Shown here in pieces: positions 55,064 to 64,000 of a DNA stretch of 64,000 nucleotides. Made by a program: the position numbers and the translations under genes. This DNA comes from Pseudomonadota bacterium (GTDB lineage: Bacteria > Pseudomonadota > Alphaproteobacteria > Rhizobiales > Rhizobiaceae). The notes under the pieces were generated by a model that was given only the letters and a program-made list of their open reading frames with translations, made no database searches and was not told where the DNA came from. The first letter of the stretch is position 1. Every line of letters starts with the position of its first letter. The stretch lies in contig JAEYDD010000028.1 of assembly GCA_023404095.1 (NCBI GenBank), forward strand, positions 20,843 through 84,842. The letters run 5' to 3'.

Positions 55064-55083
55064 TAATCGCGGAAAGTCGGAAA

Positions 55084-56379
55084 ATGAGAGTTGAGTGCAC
55101 CAGGCTGCCGTCGGGTCTGACGGTCGTCACCGAGAACATGCCGCATCTTGAGAGCGTCGCGCTCGGCGTGTGGATCAAGTCCGGCTCCCGAAACGAGACG
55201 CCGGAAGAGCACGGGATTGCCCACCTGCTCGAACACATGGCCTTCAAGGGCACGGCGCGCCGGTCGGCCCGGCAGATCGCCGAGGAGATCGAGAACGTCG
55301 GCGGCGAAGTCAACGCCGCCACCTCCACAGAAACGACGTCCTATTATGCCCGAGTGCTCAAGGACCACGTCCCTCTCGCCACCGACATTCTAGCGGACAT
55401 CCTGACGGAATCCGCCTTCGACGAGGAAGAACTGGTTCGCGAGAAGCAGGTGATCCTGCAGGAGATCGGCGCTGCGAACGACACGCCGGACGACGTCATC
55501 TTCGACAAGTTCTCCGAGGTCGCCTACCGCGACCAGACGATCGGCCGACCCATCCTCGGCACGCCGGATTCGCTCATGTCGTTTTCGCCTGAGGAAATCC
55601 GCGGCTATCTCGGACGCAACTACACCACCGATCGCATGTTCGTGGTGGCGGCCGGTGCCGTCGATCACGACAACTTCGTCGCCGACGTGGAGAAGCGTTT
55701 TTCCACGCTGCCGCAGACGCCAGCCGCCACGCCCGTTCTGGAGACTGCCCACTATACCGGCGGCGACGTGCGCGAGACCCGCGATCTGATGGACGCACAG
55801 GTCCTGCTCGGTTTCGAGGGCAAGGCCTACCATGCCCGCGACTTCTACTGTTCGCAGATCCTCGCCAACATCCTGGGTGGCGGCATGTCCTCGCGGCTGT
55901 TCCAGGAAGTGCGCGAGTATCGCGGGCTCTGCTATTCCGTCTACGCCTTCCACTGGGGTTTCTCCGATACCGGTATCTTCGGCATCCACGCCGCGACCGG
56001 CGGCGAGAACCTGCCTGAACTGGTGCCCGTCATCATCGACGAGTTGCGCAAGTCCGCCGACCGGATCGAGCAGCAGGAGATCGACCGCGCACGGGCGCAG
56101 ATCCGCGCGCAGCTCCTGATGGGCCAGGAAAGCCCAGCGGCTCGCGCCGGCCAGATCGCCCGGCAGATGATGCTCTATGGCCGCCCGATCCCGAACGAGG
56201 AGTTGATGGAGCGGCTTGAGAGCATCACCGTCTCGCGGCTGACCGATCTCGCCGGCCGCCTCTTCTTCGACACGAAGCCCACCCTGTCTGCGATCGGTCC
56301 GCTGGAGCATCTCGCTGCGGCCGGCGACATCGTCAGCGCCCTGTCGCGCGGTGAAGCTCCCCAGCGCGCAGCAGGCTGA
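55084..56379 (+). CDS. M16-family zinc peptidase (processing-peptidase-like)
   Basis: The 431-residue protein has the inverted zinc motif HLLEH (HGIAHLLEHMAFKGTARRSA, residue about 55) and the downstream Glu in NAATSTETTSYYARVLKDHV. Bacterial M16 peptidases of this length resemble the mitochondrial processing peptidase beta subunit; the role in bacteria is unclear. It follows thrC by 20 bases and is cotranscribed. Cytoplasmic, as no signal peptide is seen. Confidence 0.9.
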   Translation: MRVECTRLPSGLTVVTENMPHLESVALGVWIKSGSRNETPEEHGIAHLLEHMAFKGTARRSARQIAEEIENVGGEVNAATSTETTSYYARVLKDHVPLATDILADILTESAFDEEELVREKQVILQEIGAANDTPDDVIFDKFSEVAYRDQTIGRPILGTPDSLMSFSPEEIRGYLGRNYTTDRMFVVAAGAVDHDNFVADVEKRFSTLPQTPAATPVLETAHYTGGDVRETRDLMDAQVLLGFEGKAYHARDFYCSQILANILGGGMSSRLFQEVREYRGLCYSVYAFHWGFSDTGIFGIHAATGGENLPELVPVIIDELRKSADRIEQQEIDRARAQIRAQLLMGQESPAARAGQIARQMMLYGRPIPNEELMERLESITVSRLTDLAGRLFFDTKPTLSAIGPLEHLAAAGDIVSALSRGEAPQRAAG

Positions 56380-56585
56380 AGGTCATCGGGATCGCCTTCG
56401 CCACGAGCGCCGGCAGCGGACCTGATCGTCGGCGTCGGCCAGCCTGCCTGCGCCTTGGTGCAGCGCCATGATGCGGCCCGAAACATCCGGTTTGACGGGG
56501 TTGCCGGCGTTGTCCTAGTGTCAATCTGTTAAGGCTGGCGCAGCCAGGCCGGCATCGGCGCAATCGCCGCAACGGAGAGACATGC

Positions 56586-57236
56586 ATGGCACGGTCGGTA
56601 TTTCGGTTCCTGTCGCGGCAGTCCGACACCGTGGTGCTCGAAGGCGGCGCACATATGCTGCGGCTGCCGCGCTTCTCCGACTATCGGCAATGGTATCAGC
56701 TTCGCTCCGAAAGCCGCCATTTCCTCGAGCCCTGGGAGCCGACATGGCGGAGCGACGAACTTTCTGAGAGCGCCTATCGCGCGCGCGTGGTGCGCAACGA
56801 ACAGGAATTCGCCAGCGGCCAGGCCTTGCCGCTGTTCCTCTTTCTCAAGGAAGAGCAGCGACTGCTTGGCGGCATGACGATCGGCTACGTCCGGCGCGGG
56901 GCGGCGCAATGCTGCATGATCGGGTACTGGATGGGCGAGCGCCATGCCGGCCGCGGGCATATGCTTTCCGCCGTGCAGCTGGCCATCCCCTACATCTTTT
57001 CAGAGCTTCAGTTGCACCGTATCGAGGCAGCCTGTATTCCTGAGAACACGAGGAGCATCCGCCTCCTTGAAAAGGCCGGCTTTCAGCGCGAAGGCTACCT
57101 GAGAGAATATCTGAAGATAAACGGGGAGTGGCGCGACCATCTGATGTATTCGCTGCTGGCAGGGGACAGAAGCCAGCAGCCGATGCAGGTCACGCCGGAG
57201 AGAGGGCTGCAAGACCCCCAGGCTACAGGAAATTAA
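56586..57236 (+). CDS. GNAT acetyltransferase (RimJ/RimL-like)
   Basis: The 216-residue enzyme has the RimJ/RimL pattern: MLRLPRFSDYRQWYQLRSESRHFLEPWEPTW, then GMTIGYVRRGAAQCCMIGYWMGERHAGRGHMLSAVQLAI with the acetyl-CoA loop, and HRIEAACIPENTRSIRLLEKAGFQREGYLREYLKINGEWRDHLMYSLL. Such enzymes acetylate ribosomal protein N-termini. ATG at 56586 with GGAGAG upstream. The EAL protein gene starts seven bases after its stop, so they may be cotranscribed. Confidence 0.87.
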   Translation: MARSVFRFLSRQSDTVVLEGGAHMLRLPRFSDYRQWYQLRSESRHFLEPWEPTWRSDELSESAYRARVVRNEQEFASGQALPLFLFLKEEQRLLGGMTIGYVRRGAAQCCMIGYWMGERHAGRGHMLSAVQLAIPYIFSELQLHRIEAACIPENTRSIRLLEKAGFQREGYLREYLKINGEWRDHLMYSLLAGDRSQQPMQVTPERGLQDPQATGN

Positions 57237-57243
57237 CGCTTCG

Positions 57244-60156
57244 ATGACATTCCGATCCGTGCCGTCACTGCTGTTCGTCAGCCGGGCGCTGGCCCTTATC
57301 CTACTGACGGCGCTCTCGCTCGTCGGGCCGCTTGCCACGAGCGCACGGGCCGTCGAGCCGGTGCAGATCTCCCGTGACGACACGGCGCTCGACATCACGG
57401 CGACGACGGAAATCTACACGGGACGCGGCGAGGCCTTCCAGGTCTCCACGGCACCCGGCACGGACGGCATCGTGCGCCGCATCGAGGTGCGCGCCGCCAA
57501 TCCGAACCACGAAGGCGACTGGGCAGTCTTCGCGCTGACCAACGTCTCCGACGAACAGATCGACCGCGTCATCGTCGCTCCGCATTTCCGGCTCGTGGGA
57601 TCGAAGATCATCTGGCCCGACCTCGGCTCGCAGCGCATCCTCTCCATCACGCCGAGCGAGGGCTTCGCGCTCGACCGGCAGCCGAGCGACGAGGCGGACG
57701 TGTTCCGGATCACGCTCAACCCGGGTTCGGTCGTTACCTTCGTTGCCGAGCTTGCGACGCCAGACCTGCCGCAAATGTATCTTTGGGAGCCAGACGCCTA
57801 CAAGGATACCGTCAACGCGTTCACGCTCTATCGCGGCATCGTGCTCGGCATCGCAGGCCTTCTCGCCGTGTTCCTGACCATCCTGTTCGTGGTCAAGGGA
57901 ACCTCGATGCTCCCGGCAACGGCCGCACTCGCCTGGGCGGTGCTGGGCTACATCTGCGTCGATTTCGGGTTCCTGTCCAAGCTGATCAGCGTGACTGCGG
58001 GCGACGAGCGGATATGGCGGGCGGGAACGGAGGTGTCGCTGTCGGTCGGCCTCGTCGTCTTCCTTTTCACCTACCTGAACCTAAACCGCTGGCATGCACA
58101 CCTTTCCTACGCGACGCTGGCGTGGATCCTGGGCCTCGGGCTTCTGTTCGGCGTGGCCGTCTACGACCCGCCCATCGCCTCCGGCATCGCGCGCATCTCC
58201 TTTGCGCTGACGGCTTCGGCCGGCATCGTCCTGATCGCCTATCTCGGCTTCAAGCGCTACGACCGCGCGATCCTGCTCGTGCCGGCCTGGGCGCTCATCC
58301 TCGTCTGGCTGTTCGGGGCCTGGATGACGGTGACGGGCAAGCTCGACAACGACATCATCCAGCCCGCACTCGGCGGCGGCCTTGTGCTGATCGTGCTTCT
58401 CATCGGCTTCACCGTGATGCAGCACGCCTTTACTGGCGGCGCCTACCAGCAGGGCCTGTTTTCCGACCTGGAACGGCAGTCGCTGGCGCTCACCGGCTCG
58501 GGGGACACGGTCTGGGACTGGGACGTGGCGCGCGACCGCGTCGTGACCATCCCCGACATCTCGGCGCAGCTCGGCCTGTCGCCCGGCGTCATGCACGGGC
58601 CGGCGCGCAACTGGCTGCCGCGCCTGCACCCGGACGACCGGGACCGGTTTCGCGCCACGCTCGACGTGCTCCTGGAGCATCGCCGTGGCCGCCTGAACCA
58701 CCAGTTCCGCGTCCGCGCCGAGGATGGCCACTACCATTGGCTGGCGATCCGTGCCCGGCCAGTTCTCGGCTCCAACGGCGAGATCATCCGCTGCGTCGGC
58801 ACGATCGTCGACATCACCGAGCAGCGCAACTCGGTGGACCGGCTGCTGCAGGACGCGCTGCACGACAACCTTACCGGCCTGCCGAACCGCCAGGTCTTCC
58901 TCGACCGGCTGCAGGCGATGCTCTCGATCGCCGGCTCCGGCGAGACGGTGCGCCCGACCGTGCTGGCGATCGACATCGATCGCTACAAGCAGGTCAACGA
59001 CGCGCTTGGCATCGCCGCCGGGGACAACATCCTCGTGGCGCTTTCCCGCCGCCTGCGCCGGCTCCTGAAGCCGCAGGACACGCTTTCGCGCCTTTCCGGC
59101 GACCAGTTCGGCCTGATCCTGCTTTCCGAGCGAGATCCGGCCAAGGTGGCCGACTTCGCCGATGCGGTCAGCAAGGCCATCACCGTGCCGATCAACTTCG
59201 CCAACCGCGAGATCATCCTGACCGCATCGATCGGGCTCGTGTCCTGGCTCGATCCGCAGCAGGATGCGGCGAGCCTGCTCAACGACGCCGAGCTTGCCAT
59301 GTACCGCGCGAAGAAGGCCGGGGGAAATCGCGTCGAACCGTTCCGCCCCGCCTTCCGCACCATGGGCACCGACCGGCTTCAGCTGGAAACGGACCTTCGC
59401 CGTGCCATCGAACGCAAGGAACTGTCGCTCGTCTACCAGCCGATCGTGCGGCTTGCGGACGCGGAGATCGCCGGCTTCGAGGCGCTGATGCGCTGGGAGC
59501 ACCCCAAGCGCGGCAGCATTTCACCGGAAGAGTTCATCCCGATCGCCGAACAGTCCGACCTGATCAGCCAGCTCGGCGCGTTTGCCTTCGACAAGGCGGC
59601 AAGCGACCTGATGGACTGGCAGTTGCAGACCGGCGATCTGCCGATCTTCGTCTCGGTCAACCTCTCCAGCGCCCAGCTTCTCAACAACGAACTCTACAAC
59701 GACGTGCGCGCGGTGCTTTCCAAGACCCGCTGCGAGCCGCACAAGCTGAAGTTCGAGCTGACCGAATCTGTGGTGATGGAGAATGCCGAGCAGGCGCGAC
59801 TGGTGCTGAACAAGCTGCGCGAGGCGGGCCTCGGACTGTCGCTCGACGACTTCGGTACCGGCTATTCCTCGCTTGCCTATCTCACCCGCTTCCCCTTCGA
59901 CACGATCAAGATCGACAAGGCGCTGGTGCGAGACAGCTCCGACAAGCGCACGGTGCTGCTCCGCTCCGTCATCTCGATGGCCCGCGAGATGGAAATGCAG
60001 GTTGTCGCCGAAGGCATCGAGACCGAAGAGGACGCGATCGAACTCGGACGCATGGGCTGCGAATTCGGCCAGAGCTACCTCTTCGGCCCACCGATCAACT
60101 ACGATTCCGTGCTGCGGCTGCTGAAAGAACGGTTTCCCCTAATGAAGCGGGCGTGA
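57244..60156 (+). CDS. Membrane PAS-GGDEF-EAL protein with degenerate GGDEF
   Basis: The 970-residue protein has a signal peptide, a periplasmic region (about 36-180), about seven membrane helices (about 190-400), a PAS domain (about 415-535, ending VDITEQRN), a GGDEF domain and an EAL domain. The GGDEF motif reads SGDQF near residue 617, so diguanylate cyclase activity is unlikely. The EAL part is intact: FEALMRWEHP (about 745), VNLSSAQL, ELTES, DDFGTGYSS, IKIDKALV, AEGIET, so c-di-GMP hydrolysis is likely. Start ATG at 57244, seven bases after the acetyltransferase stop. Confidence 0.9.
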   Translation: MTFRSVPSLLFVSRALALILLTALSLVGPLATSARAVEPVQISRDDTALDITATTEIYTGRGEAFQVSTAPGTDGIVRRIEVRAANPNHEGDWAVFALTNVSDEQIDRVIVAPHFRLVGSKIIWPDLGSQRILSITPSEGFALDRQPSDEADVFRITLNPGSVVTFVAELATPDLPQMYLWEPDAYKDTVNAFTLYRGIVLGIAGLLAVFLTILFVVKGTSMLPATAALAWAVLGYICVDFGFLSKLISVTAGDERIWRAGTEVSLSVGLVVFLFTYLNLNRWHAHLSYATLAWILGLGLLFGVAVYDPPIASGIARISFALTASAGIVLIAYLGFKRYDRAILLVPAWALILVWLFGAWMTVTGKLDNDIIQPALGGGLVLIVLLIGFTVMQHAFTGGAYQQGLFSDLERQSLALTGSGDTVWDWDVARDRVVTIPDISAQLGLSPGVMHGPARNWLPRLHPDDRDRFRATLDVLLEHRRGRLNHQFRVRAEDGHYHWLAIRARPVLGSNGEIIRCVGTIVDITEQRNSVDRLLQDALHDNLTGLPNRQVFLDRLQAMLSIAGSGETVRPTVLAIDIDRYKQVNDALGIAAGDNILVALSRRLRRLLKPQDTLSRLSGDQFGLILLSERDPAKVADFADAVSKAITVPINFANREIILTASIGLVSWLDPQQDAASLLNDAELAMYRAKKAGGNRVEPFRPAFRTMGTDRLQLETDLRRAIERKELSLVYQPIVRLADAEIAGFEALMRWEHPKRGSISPEEFIPIAEQSDLISQLGAFAFDKAASDLMDWQLQTGDLPIFVSVNLSSAQLLNNELYNDVRAVLSKTRCEPHKLKFELTESVVMENAEQARLVLNKLREAGLGLSLDDFGTGYSSLAYLTRFPFDTIKIDKALVRDSSDKRTVLLRSVISMAREMEMQVVAEGIETEEDAIELGRMGCEFGQSYLFGPPINYDSVLRLLKERFPLMKRA

Positions 60157-60206
60157 GGCAGCGATCGCCCCCGCCCTCGCAAAGCTTCCTGCCTTGATAC
60201 CGGCCC

Positions 60207-61271
60207 TCAACGCCCCCGTGCCTTCGCAACAAGGCTTCGGACGAGTTCAAGCTTCTCGACCACCGCGGGCGACAGCACGAACGGATAGCTGTCCGGCTGC
60301 CCCATGGAGCGCTGGATTTCGTTGATGGCGACGCTGAGTGGCACCCATGAGAGGACCAGCCGCTCCGCACTTCGGACGCGGTAGGGATCGAAGGTCACAT
60401 CCGCTTCCAGTTCCTCGTGGCCCCCTGGATCGGTGTTGAGGCCGAAGGCACGCGCCGTCTCCAGCGTATCGACGATGTGGACGTAATGCGCCCAGCATTC
60501 GGCGAAATCCTCGGCCGGGTGGGCGCTCGCATAGGGGCTGATGAAATGCTGCTCCCAATCGGCCGGCGGGCCTTCGCGATAATGCCGCTGGAGTGCTGCG
60601 CCGTAGTCCTCGCTCTCGTCGCCGAAGACGGCGCGGCAGCGGGCGAGATCCTCCTCGTCTGCGACCAGCCGTCCCCAGTAGAAGTGGCCCACCTCATGGC
60701 GGAGATGACCGAGAAGGGATCTGTAGCGCTCATCCATCGCAACACGGACGGCTTCGCGCACGTCATCGTCCGCCTCCGCCGCCCGCAGGCTGATCTGGCC
60801 ATCCTCATGGCCGGTCATGGCCGGAACGAGGTTGCCGTTCGCGTCCAATTCGTCGGCGAGGAAGTCGAAGACGAGACCTTTTTCCGGCTGCTCCTCTCGG
60901 GTCGGATGCGGCAAGTTCCAGCGAAGGATCGAATAGAAGAGATGCTGCTGTGCAGCCCCGATGCGTTGCCAGCGTTGCAGGCCGACCGGATCGGTGGTCG
61001 GCACGATACGATTGTGCATGCAGGCGAGGCAGAAGGCCCGGTCGCTTCCCTCCGGTACCAGCCAGTTGCAGACGTCGATCGCCGCATTGTCGCATAAGCG
61101 CCTGCTCACGCCCGGCTTACCCGCAACCTCGAAGCTGCCGTCCTCGATCGGGACGAGCGCGCGCAGAAGCATATCCGACGTATCGAAGCCTAGCCGCGCG
61201 CCGCAGCGAACGCATTGCCGGTTGCGAAAATGGAGGGTCTGACCGCATGTGTCGCACTGAAAGAGCCGCAT
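60207..61271 (-). CDS. Putative zinc-dependent peptidase with zinc ribbon
   Basis: The 354-residue protein begins FQCDTCGQTLHFRNRQCVRCG, a CxxC...CxxC zinc ribbon, then a domain with HLRHEVGHFYWGRL (HExxH), DWEQHFISPYASAHPAEDFAECWAHYVHIVDTL, fitting the putative zinc-binding metallopeptidase family seen in many proteobacteria. Substrate unknown. ATG at 61271 has GGAGACCCC upstream; 61283 is a second candidate. Single gene between a c-di-GMP protein and YqgE. Confidence 0.85.
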   Translation of the reverse strand: MRLFQCDTCGQTLHFRNRQCVRCGARLGFDTSDMLLRALVPIEDGSFEVAGKPGVSRRLCDNAAIDVCNWLVPEGSDRAFCLACMHNRIVPTTDPVGLQRWQRIGAAQQHLFYSILRWNLPHPTREEQPEKGLVFDFLADELDANGNLVPAMTGHEDGQISLRAAEADDDVREAVRVAMDERYRSLLGHLRHEVGHFYWGRLVADEEDLARCRAVFGDESEDYGAALQRHYREGPPADWEQHFISPYASAHPAEDFAECWAHYVHIVDTLETARAFGLNTDPGGHEELEADVTFDPYRVRSAERLVLSWVPLSVAINEIQRSMGQPDSYPFVLSPAVVEKLELVRSLVAKARGR

Positions 61272-61514
61272 AGGGGTCTCCATCGGCAGGCCGGATGCCG
61301 CGCTGTGAGGATTGCTGCCTCTCAACGCGCCTGTCCGGCATCTGTTCCCGCACGATCTTCCGTCCGCGCCAATCGATCTGCGTCCGCCATTCCACAGGAG
61401 CCATCGCGACCAACGATCTGGACGACACGGGTGCGAAGCGCCCCGGCGCTGCATCTGGTGCATGCGAAAGTACCGGGCGGGCGGCCGCCCCCCCCCCGCG
61501 TCCGGGCAACAGTG

Positions 61515-62120
61515 TCAGGCGTGGCCGGCTTCCATCGAGAGCATGGCGGGGGTGACCCCCATGGAGGCAAGGGCGCGGTCGTATTTCTCGCCGATCGGCG
61601 TATCGAAGATCAGCTCGTCGAAGGCCGGGCAAGTCAGCCAGCCGTTGGAGGCGATCTCGTTTTCCAGCTGTCCCGCACCCCAGCCGGCATAGCCAAGCAT
61701 CAGCAGGCCGCGCCGCGGACCCTCGCCACGCGAAATGGCGCGAACGATATCCAGGGTGGCCGTCAGGCTGATGTCATCGCTGACGGGGATGCTGGATTCG
61801 GAGCTGTAGTCGTCGGAGTGCAGGACGAAACCGCGGCCGCTTTCGACCGGGCCGCCGCAGCGGATCGGAAAGTCGATCGTGCGCGTCGGCAGGCGGATCA
61901 GCTCATCCTCCTCGACCAGCTGCAGGTGCAGCAGGACGTCGGAAAAGCTCATCTGCTGGGGCCGGTTGATGATGAAGCCCATCGCTCCATCGTCTGAATG
62001 GGCGCAGATATAGACCACCGTGCGCTCAAAATTCTTGTCGAGCATTCCTGGCATGGCGATCAGGAATTGACCGTCAAGGAAGCCCCGTTCACGTCTGTTT
62101 TTCAGGACCGACATCGCCAT
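61515..62120 (-). CDS. YqgE/AlgH-family protein
   Basis: The 201-residue protein has FLDGQFLIAMPGMLDKNFERTVVYICAHSDDGAMGFIINRP near the start and CGGPVESGRGFVLHS, the family pattern of YqgE/AlgH. Its role is not settled; in pseudomonads it was linked to alginate gene control. No signal peptide. The start is ATG at 62120 or at 62114. Confidence 0.9.
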   Translation of the reverse strand: MAMSVLKNRRERGFLDGQFLIAMPGMLDKNFERTVVYICAHSDDGAMGFIINRPQQMSFSDVLLHLQLVEEDELIRLPTRTIDFPIRCGGPVESGRGFVLHSDDYSSESSIPVSDDISLTATLDIVRAISRGEGPRRGLLMLGYAGWGAGQLENEIASNGWLTCPAFDELIFDTPIGEKYDRALASMGVTPAMLSMEAGHA

Positions 62121-62310
62121 AATGCAACCAGCCTATCAATTCGCGGCGAAATGAAAAGCGACTTCTGGACGCCGCGACGCTTTTGTTCGATGCTCGGCGA
62201 GCACCCCTCTCCATGAACTGGGCTGGCGAATGCGACATTCAAGAGAATATGATCGCGAATTGCCGGAAATTGATGGAATTAGCCCCCGACCGACGTTACA
62301 TGCACATCTT

Positions 62311-63138
62311 ATGAAACGCTTTCGTTTGCTCCTTTCCGGCCTCTGCGCCCTAGCCCTGCCGCCGGGCATGGCAACGGCTGCGAGCTCGCCATGGTTCGAA
62401 ACGCAGGGCGGCGGCGTGCGGCTGGTGGTGCTGCCGGAGGAGCCAGACGGTGCGATCCCCGCCCTGCTCGACATCAAGCTCGAGCCGGGCTGGAAGACCT
62501 ACTGGCGTGATCCGGGGCAAAGCGGCATATCACCGTCGATCACGTTTTCGGAGGGCTCGGGGCTGACGCTGCAGTCGGTCGGCTTTCCGGTGCCCAAGCA
62601 GTTCGACGACGGCTTCACGCGCTATGCAGGCTACGATCGCTCTGTCGCCCTGCCGCTGACGCTGCGGCGCACCGGCGCCCCCTCGGAGGGCGGCGACATT
62701 TCGGCTTCCATCTTTCTGGGCGTGTGCAAGAACATCTGCATTCCCGTCCAGGCTGACCTGTCGGTCGGCGTCAAGGCGGCGAGGACGACCGATCCGGTCG
62801 AAAAGGCAATCGTCGCCGCCGCCGTGGCGGCGCTGCCGGCTGCCCCTTCGCCCGGCTTCACCGTCACCGACGCGCACTGGAACAAGGCGGGCGACGTGTT
62901 GATGGTGTCGTTTACCGCGCCCGAGCCGACGACCGAGCGGCCGCTGCAGGTCTTCGTTTCCGGGCCGCCCGGCTACCAGTTCGACACGTCTTCTACACCG
63001 GTGCGGGAGGGCGATGCCTATCGCATCGAGGTGCCGCTGCGCTACCGGCCGAAATCGGCCAACCTCGCCGATGGCGATTTCCTGTTCACCGCCGAGAGTG
63101 GCGGGAAGACGCTGGAAATGCAGCTTGCCATCGATTGA
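62311..63138 (+). CDS. Orphan DsbD-alpha (ScsB-like) periplasmic thiol protein
   Basis: The 275-residue exported protein has a signal peptide (LLLSGLCALALPPGMATA) and a DsbD N-terminal domain: EPGWKTYWRDPGQSGISP and the redox pair GVCKNICIP (Cys-x3-Cys). In DsbD this domain passes electrons from the membrane part to substrates; here no membrane or thioredoxin part follows. Possible partner: a separate CcdA-like protein elsewhere. ATG at 62311 begins the signal peptide. The peroxiredoxin follows by 67 bases. Confidence 0.85.
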   Translation: MKRFRLLLSGLCALALPPGMATAASSPWFETQGGGVRLVVLPEEPDGAIPALLDIKLEPGWKTYWRDPGQSGISPSITFSEGSGLTLQSVGFPVPKQFDDGFTRYAGYDRSVALPLTLRRTGAPSEGGDISASIFLGVCKNICIPVQADLSVGVKAARTTDPVEKAIVAAAVAALPAAPSPGFTVTDAHWNKAGDVLMVSFTAPEPTTERPLQVFVSGPPGYQFDTSSTPVREGDAYRIEVPLRYRPKSANLADGDFLFTAESGGKTLEMQLAID

Positions 63139-63205
63139 GCGCGGCCTATATTCCGCGGCGACCGCCGTGCGTCCGCACGGACGTTTCAAGCCAAGGAGAA
63201 CGATC

Positions 63206-63691
63206 GTGACGATTGCCGTAGGAGACAGACTGCCCGACCTGAAGCTCAAGGAACGCACCGCGGACGGCCCGGTGGACGTATCCACCGGCGACCTGTTTTC
63301 GGGCAAGCGCGTCGTCCTCTTTGCCGTTCCCGGCGCGTTTACGCCAACCTGCTCGCTGAACCACCTGCCGGGCTATCTCGAAAACCGTGACGCGATCCTC
63401 GCCAAGGGCGTGGACGACATAATCGTCGTCGCCGTCAACGATCACCACGTCATGGGTGCCTGGGCGAATTCCACGGGCGCAGCCGGCAAGCTGCGCTTCA
63501 TCGCCGACTGGGACGCAGCCTTCACCAAGGCGCTCGGCCTGGACGCCGACCTCTCCGCAGGCGGCCTCGGCGTGCGCTCCAAGCGCTACTCGATGCTGGT
63601 CGAGGACGGCGTGGTCAAGACGCTCAACGTCGAGGAAAGCCCCGGCCAGGCGACCGTCTCGGCCGCCGCTGCGATGATCGGGCAGCTCTGA
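63206..63691 (+). CDS. Peroxiredoxin (Prx5-type)
   Basis: The 161-residue protein has VVLFAVPGAFTPTCSLNHLPGYLEN with the peroxidatic Cys in TPTC, and NDHHVMGAWANSTGA, as in Prx5/AhpE-type enzymes that reduce peroxides with glutathione or glutaredoxin. A second cysteine is absent, so it is probably a 1-Cys type. GTG start at 63206, AAGGAGA upstream. Same strand as the DsbD-alpha gene. Confidence 0.92.
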   Translation: MTIAVGDRLPDLKLKERTADGPVDVSTGDLFSGKRVVLFAVPGAFTPTCSLNHLPGYLENRDAILAKGVDDIIVVAVNDHHVMGAWANSTGAAGKLRFIADWDAAFTKALGLDADLSAGGLGVRSKRYSMLVEDGVVKTLNVEESPGQATVSAAAAMIGQL

Positions 63692-64000
63692 GGCGAGCAG
63701 AAGGACCTGCGGCACTGGCCCCACCTGCACGCCTTGCCGACTGACCATCCCTGCTCCCGTCACCCCGGACGTGATCCGGGGTCCAGTAGCGCCGCGTCGG
63801 CTGCGCAGGCAAATGCATTTTCGCGCAAGGACTTGCGCGGCTGGATGCCGGATCAAGTCCGGCATGACGGAGAATATTGAAGCCCGGGCATGACGACGAG
63901 ATGTGTGGCAGCTTCATGCTACCGTCACCCCGGCCTTGAGCCGGGGTCCAGCGGCGCCGCGTCTGCGGCGCGGGAAATGCTTTATCGCGCAAGGATTTGC
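63692..64000. repeat. Intergenic repeat mosaic at the window end
   Basis: No gene seen. Two related units start at about 63758 (CGTCACCCCGGACGTGATCC) and 63923 (CGTCACCCCGGCCTTGAGCC). Each has a CCGG palindrome, a GTCCAG..GCGCCGCGTC block and TCGCGCAAGGA(C/T)TTGC. A third palindrome GATGCCGGATCAAGTCCGGC lies at about 63843. These are typical alphaproteobacterial palindromic repeats. Confidence 0.8.

Overview
The window is high-GC DNA (about 60-65% by eye) from an alphaproteobacterium, most likely Rhizobiaceae of the Sinorhizobium/Ensifer/Shinella kind. Pointers are a betI-betC-betB-betA choline-sulfate operon, a CcrM-type methyltransferase, BioR boxes next to a BioR-like GntR regulator, pyruvate phosphate dikinase, and short GC-rich palindromic repeats between genes as in rhizobia. 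It reads as ordinary chromosome; I see no phage, plasmid or insertion-sequence genes.

Bases 1-9160: a fluoride-riboswitch-controlled crcB fused by a GTGA overlap to an EamA permease (cut by the window edge), an HdeD membrane protein, then betICBA for uptake-independent conversion of choline sulfate to glycine betaine, a ParE-type toxin with its antitoxin, and a DUF6644/DUF6152 pair. Bases 9200-16870 form a sulfur block: sbp-cysT-cysW-cysA (sulfate import) on the minus strand and cysH-cysD-cysN (sulfate activation and APS reduction) on the plus strand, separated by an unusually long 548-bp gap. Since BetC releases sulfate, the two blocks could feed each other.

Bases 17000-26100: D-Ala-D-Ala ligase, a secreted VWA protein, a 26-residue membrane protein, a type I secretion ATPase and adaptor, MgtC, tRNA-Pro, and an RTX protein with a choice-of-anchor-L domain, which is the probable substrate of the secretion pair. 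Bases 26100-36070 are mostly small, poorly known genes: DUF3095 (cyclase-like motifs), YbaK-type deacylase, methyltransferase, lipoproteins, an AT-rich foreign-looking membrane protein beside tRNA-Gln, a cupin and an MBL hydrolase, DUF1499.

Bases 36070-48030 are core housekeeping: ppdK, smc, a DsbA-like lipoprotein, a DUF721 (DciA-like) protein, mutY, a HAD hydrolase and ccrM. Bases 48180-52560: remnant of a nucleotidyltransferase gene, an ArsR-controlled NIPSNAP/monooxygenase pair, and a biotin unit (bioR, bioY, DUF1284) with three perfect BioR boxes. Bases 52760-63690: lipoprotein, thrC, M16 peptidase, RimJ-like acetyltransferase, a large PAS-GGDEF-EAL protein, zinc peptidase, YqgE, a DsbD-alpha-like protein and a peroxiredoxin. 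The window ends in a repeat mosaic.

The best leads are the fluoride riboswitch with its EamA partner, the biotin unit with DUF1284, the AT-rich gene beside tRNA-Gln, the DUF3095 protein, and the BetI tail encoded by an intergenic repeat. All family names come from reading the sequences by eye; no database search was run.
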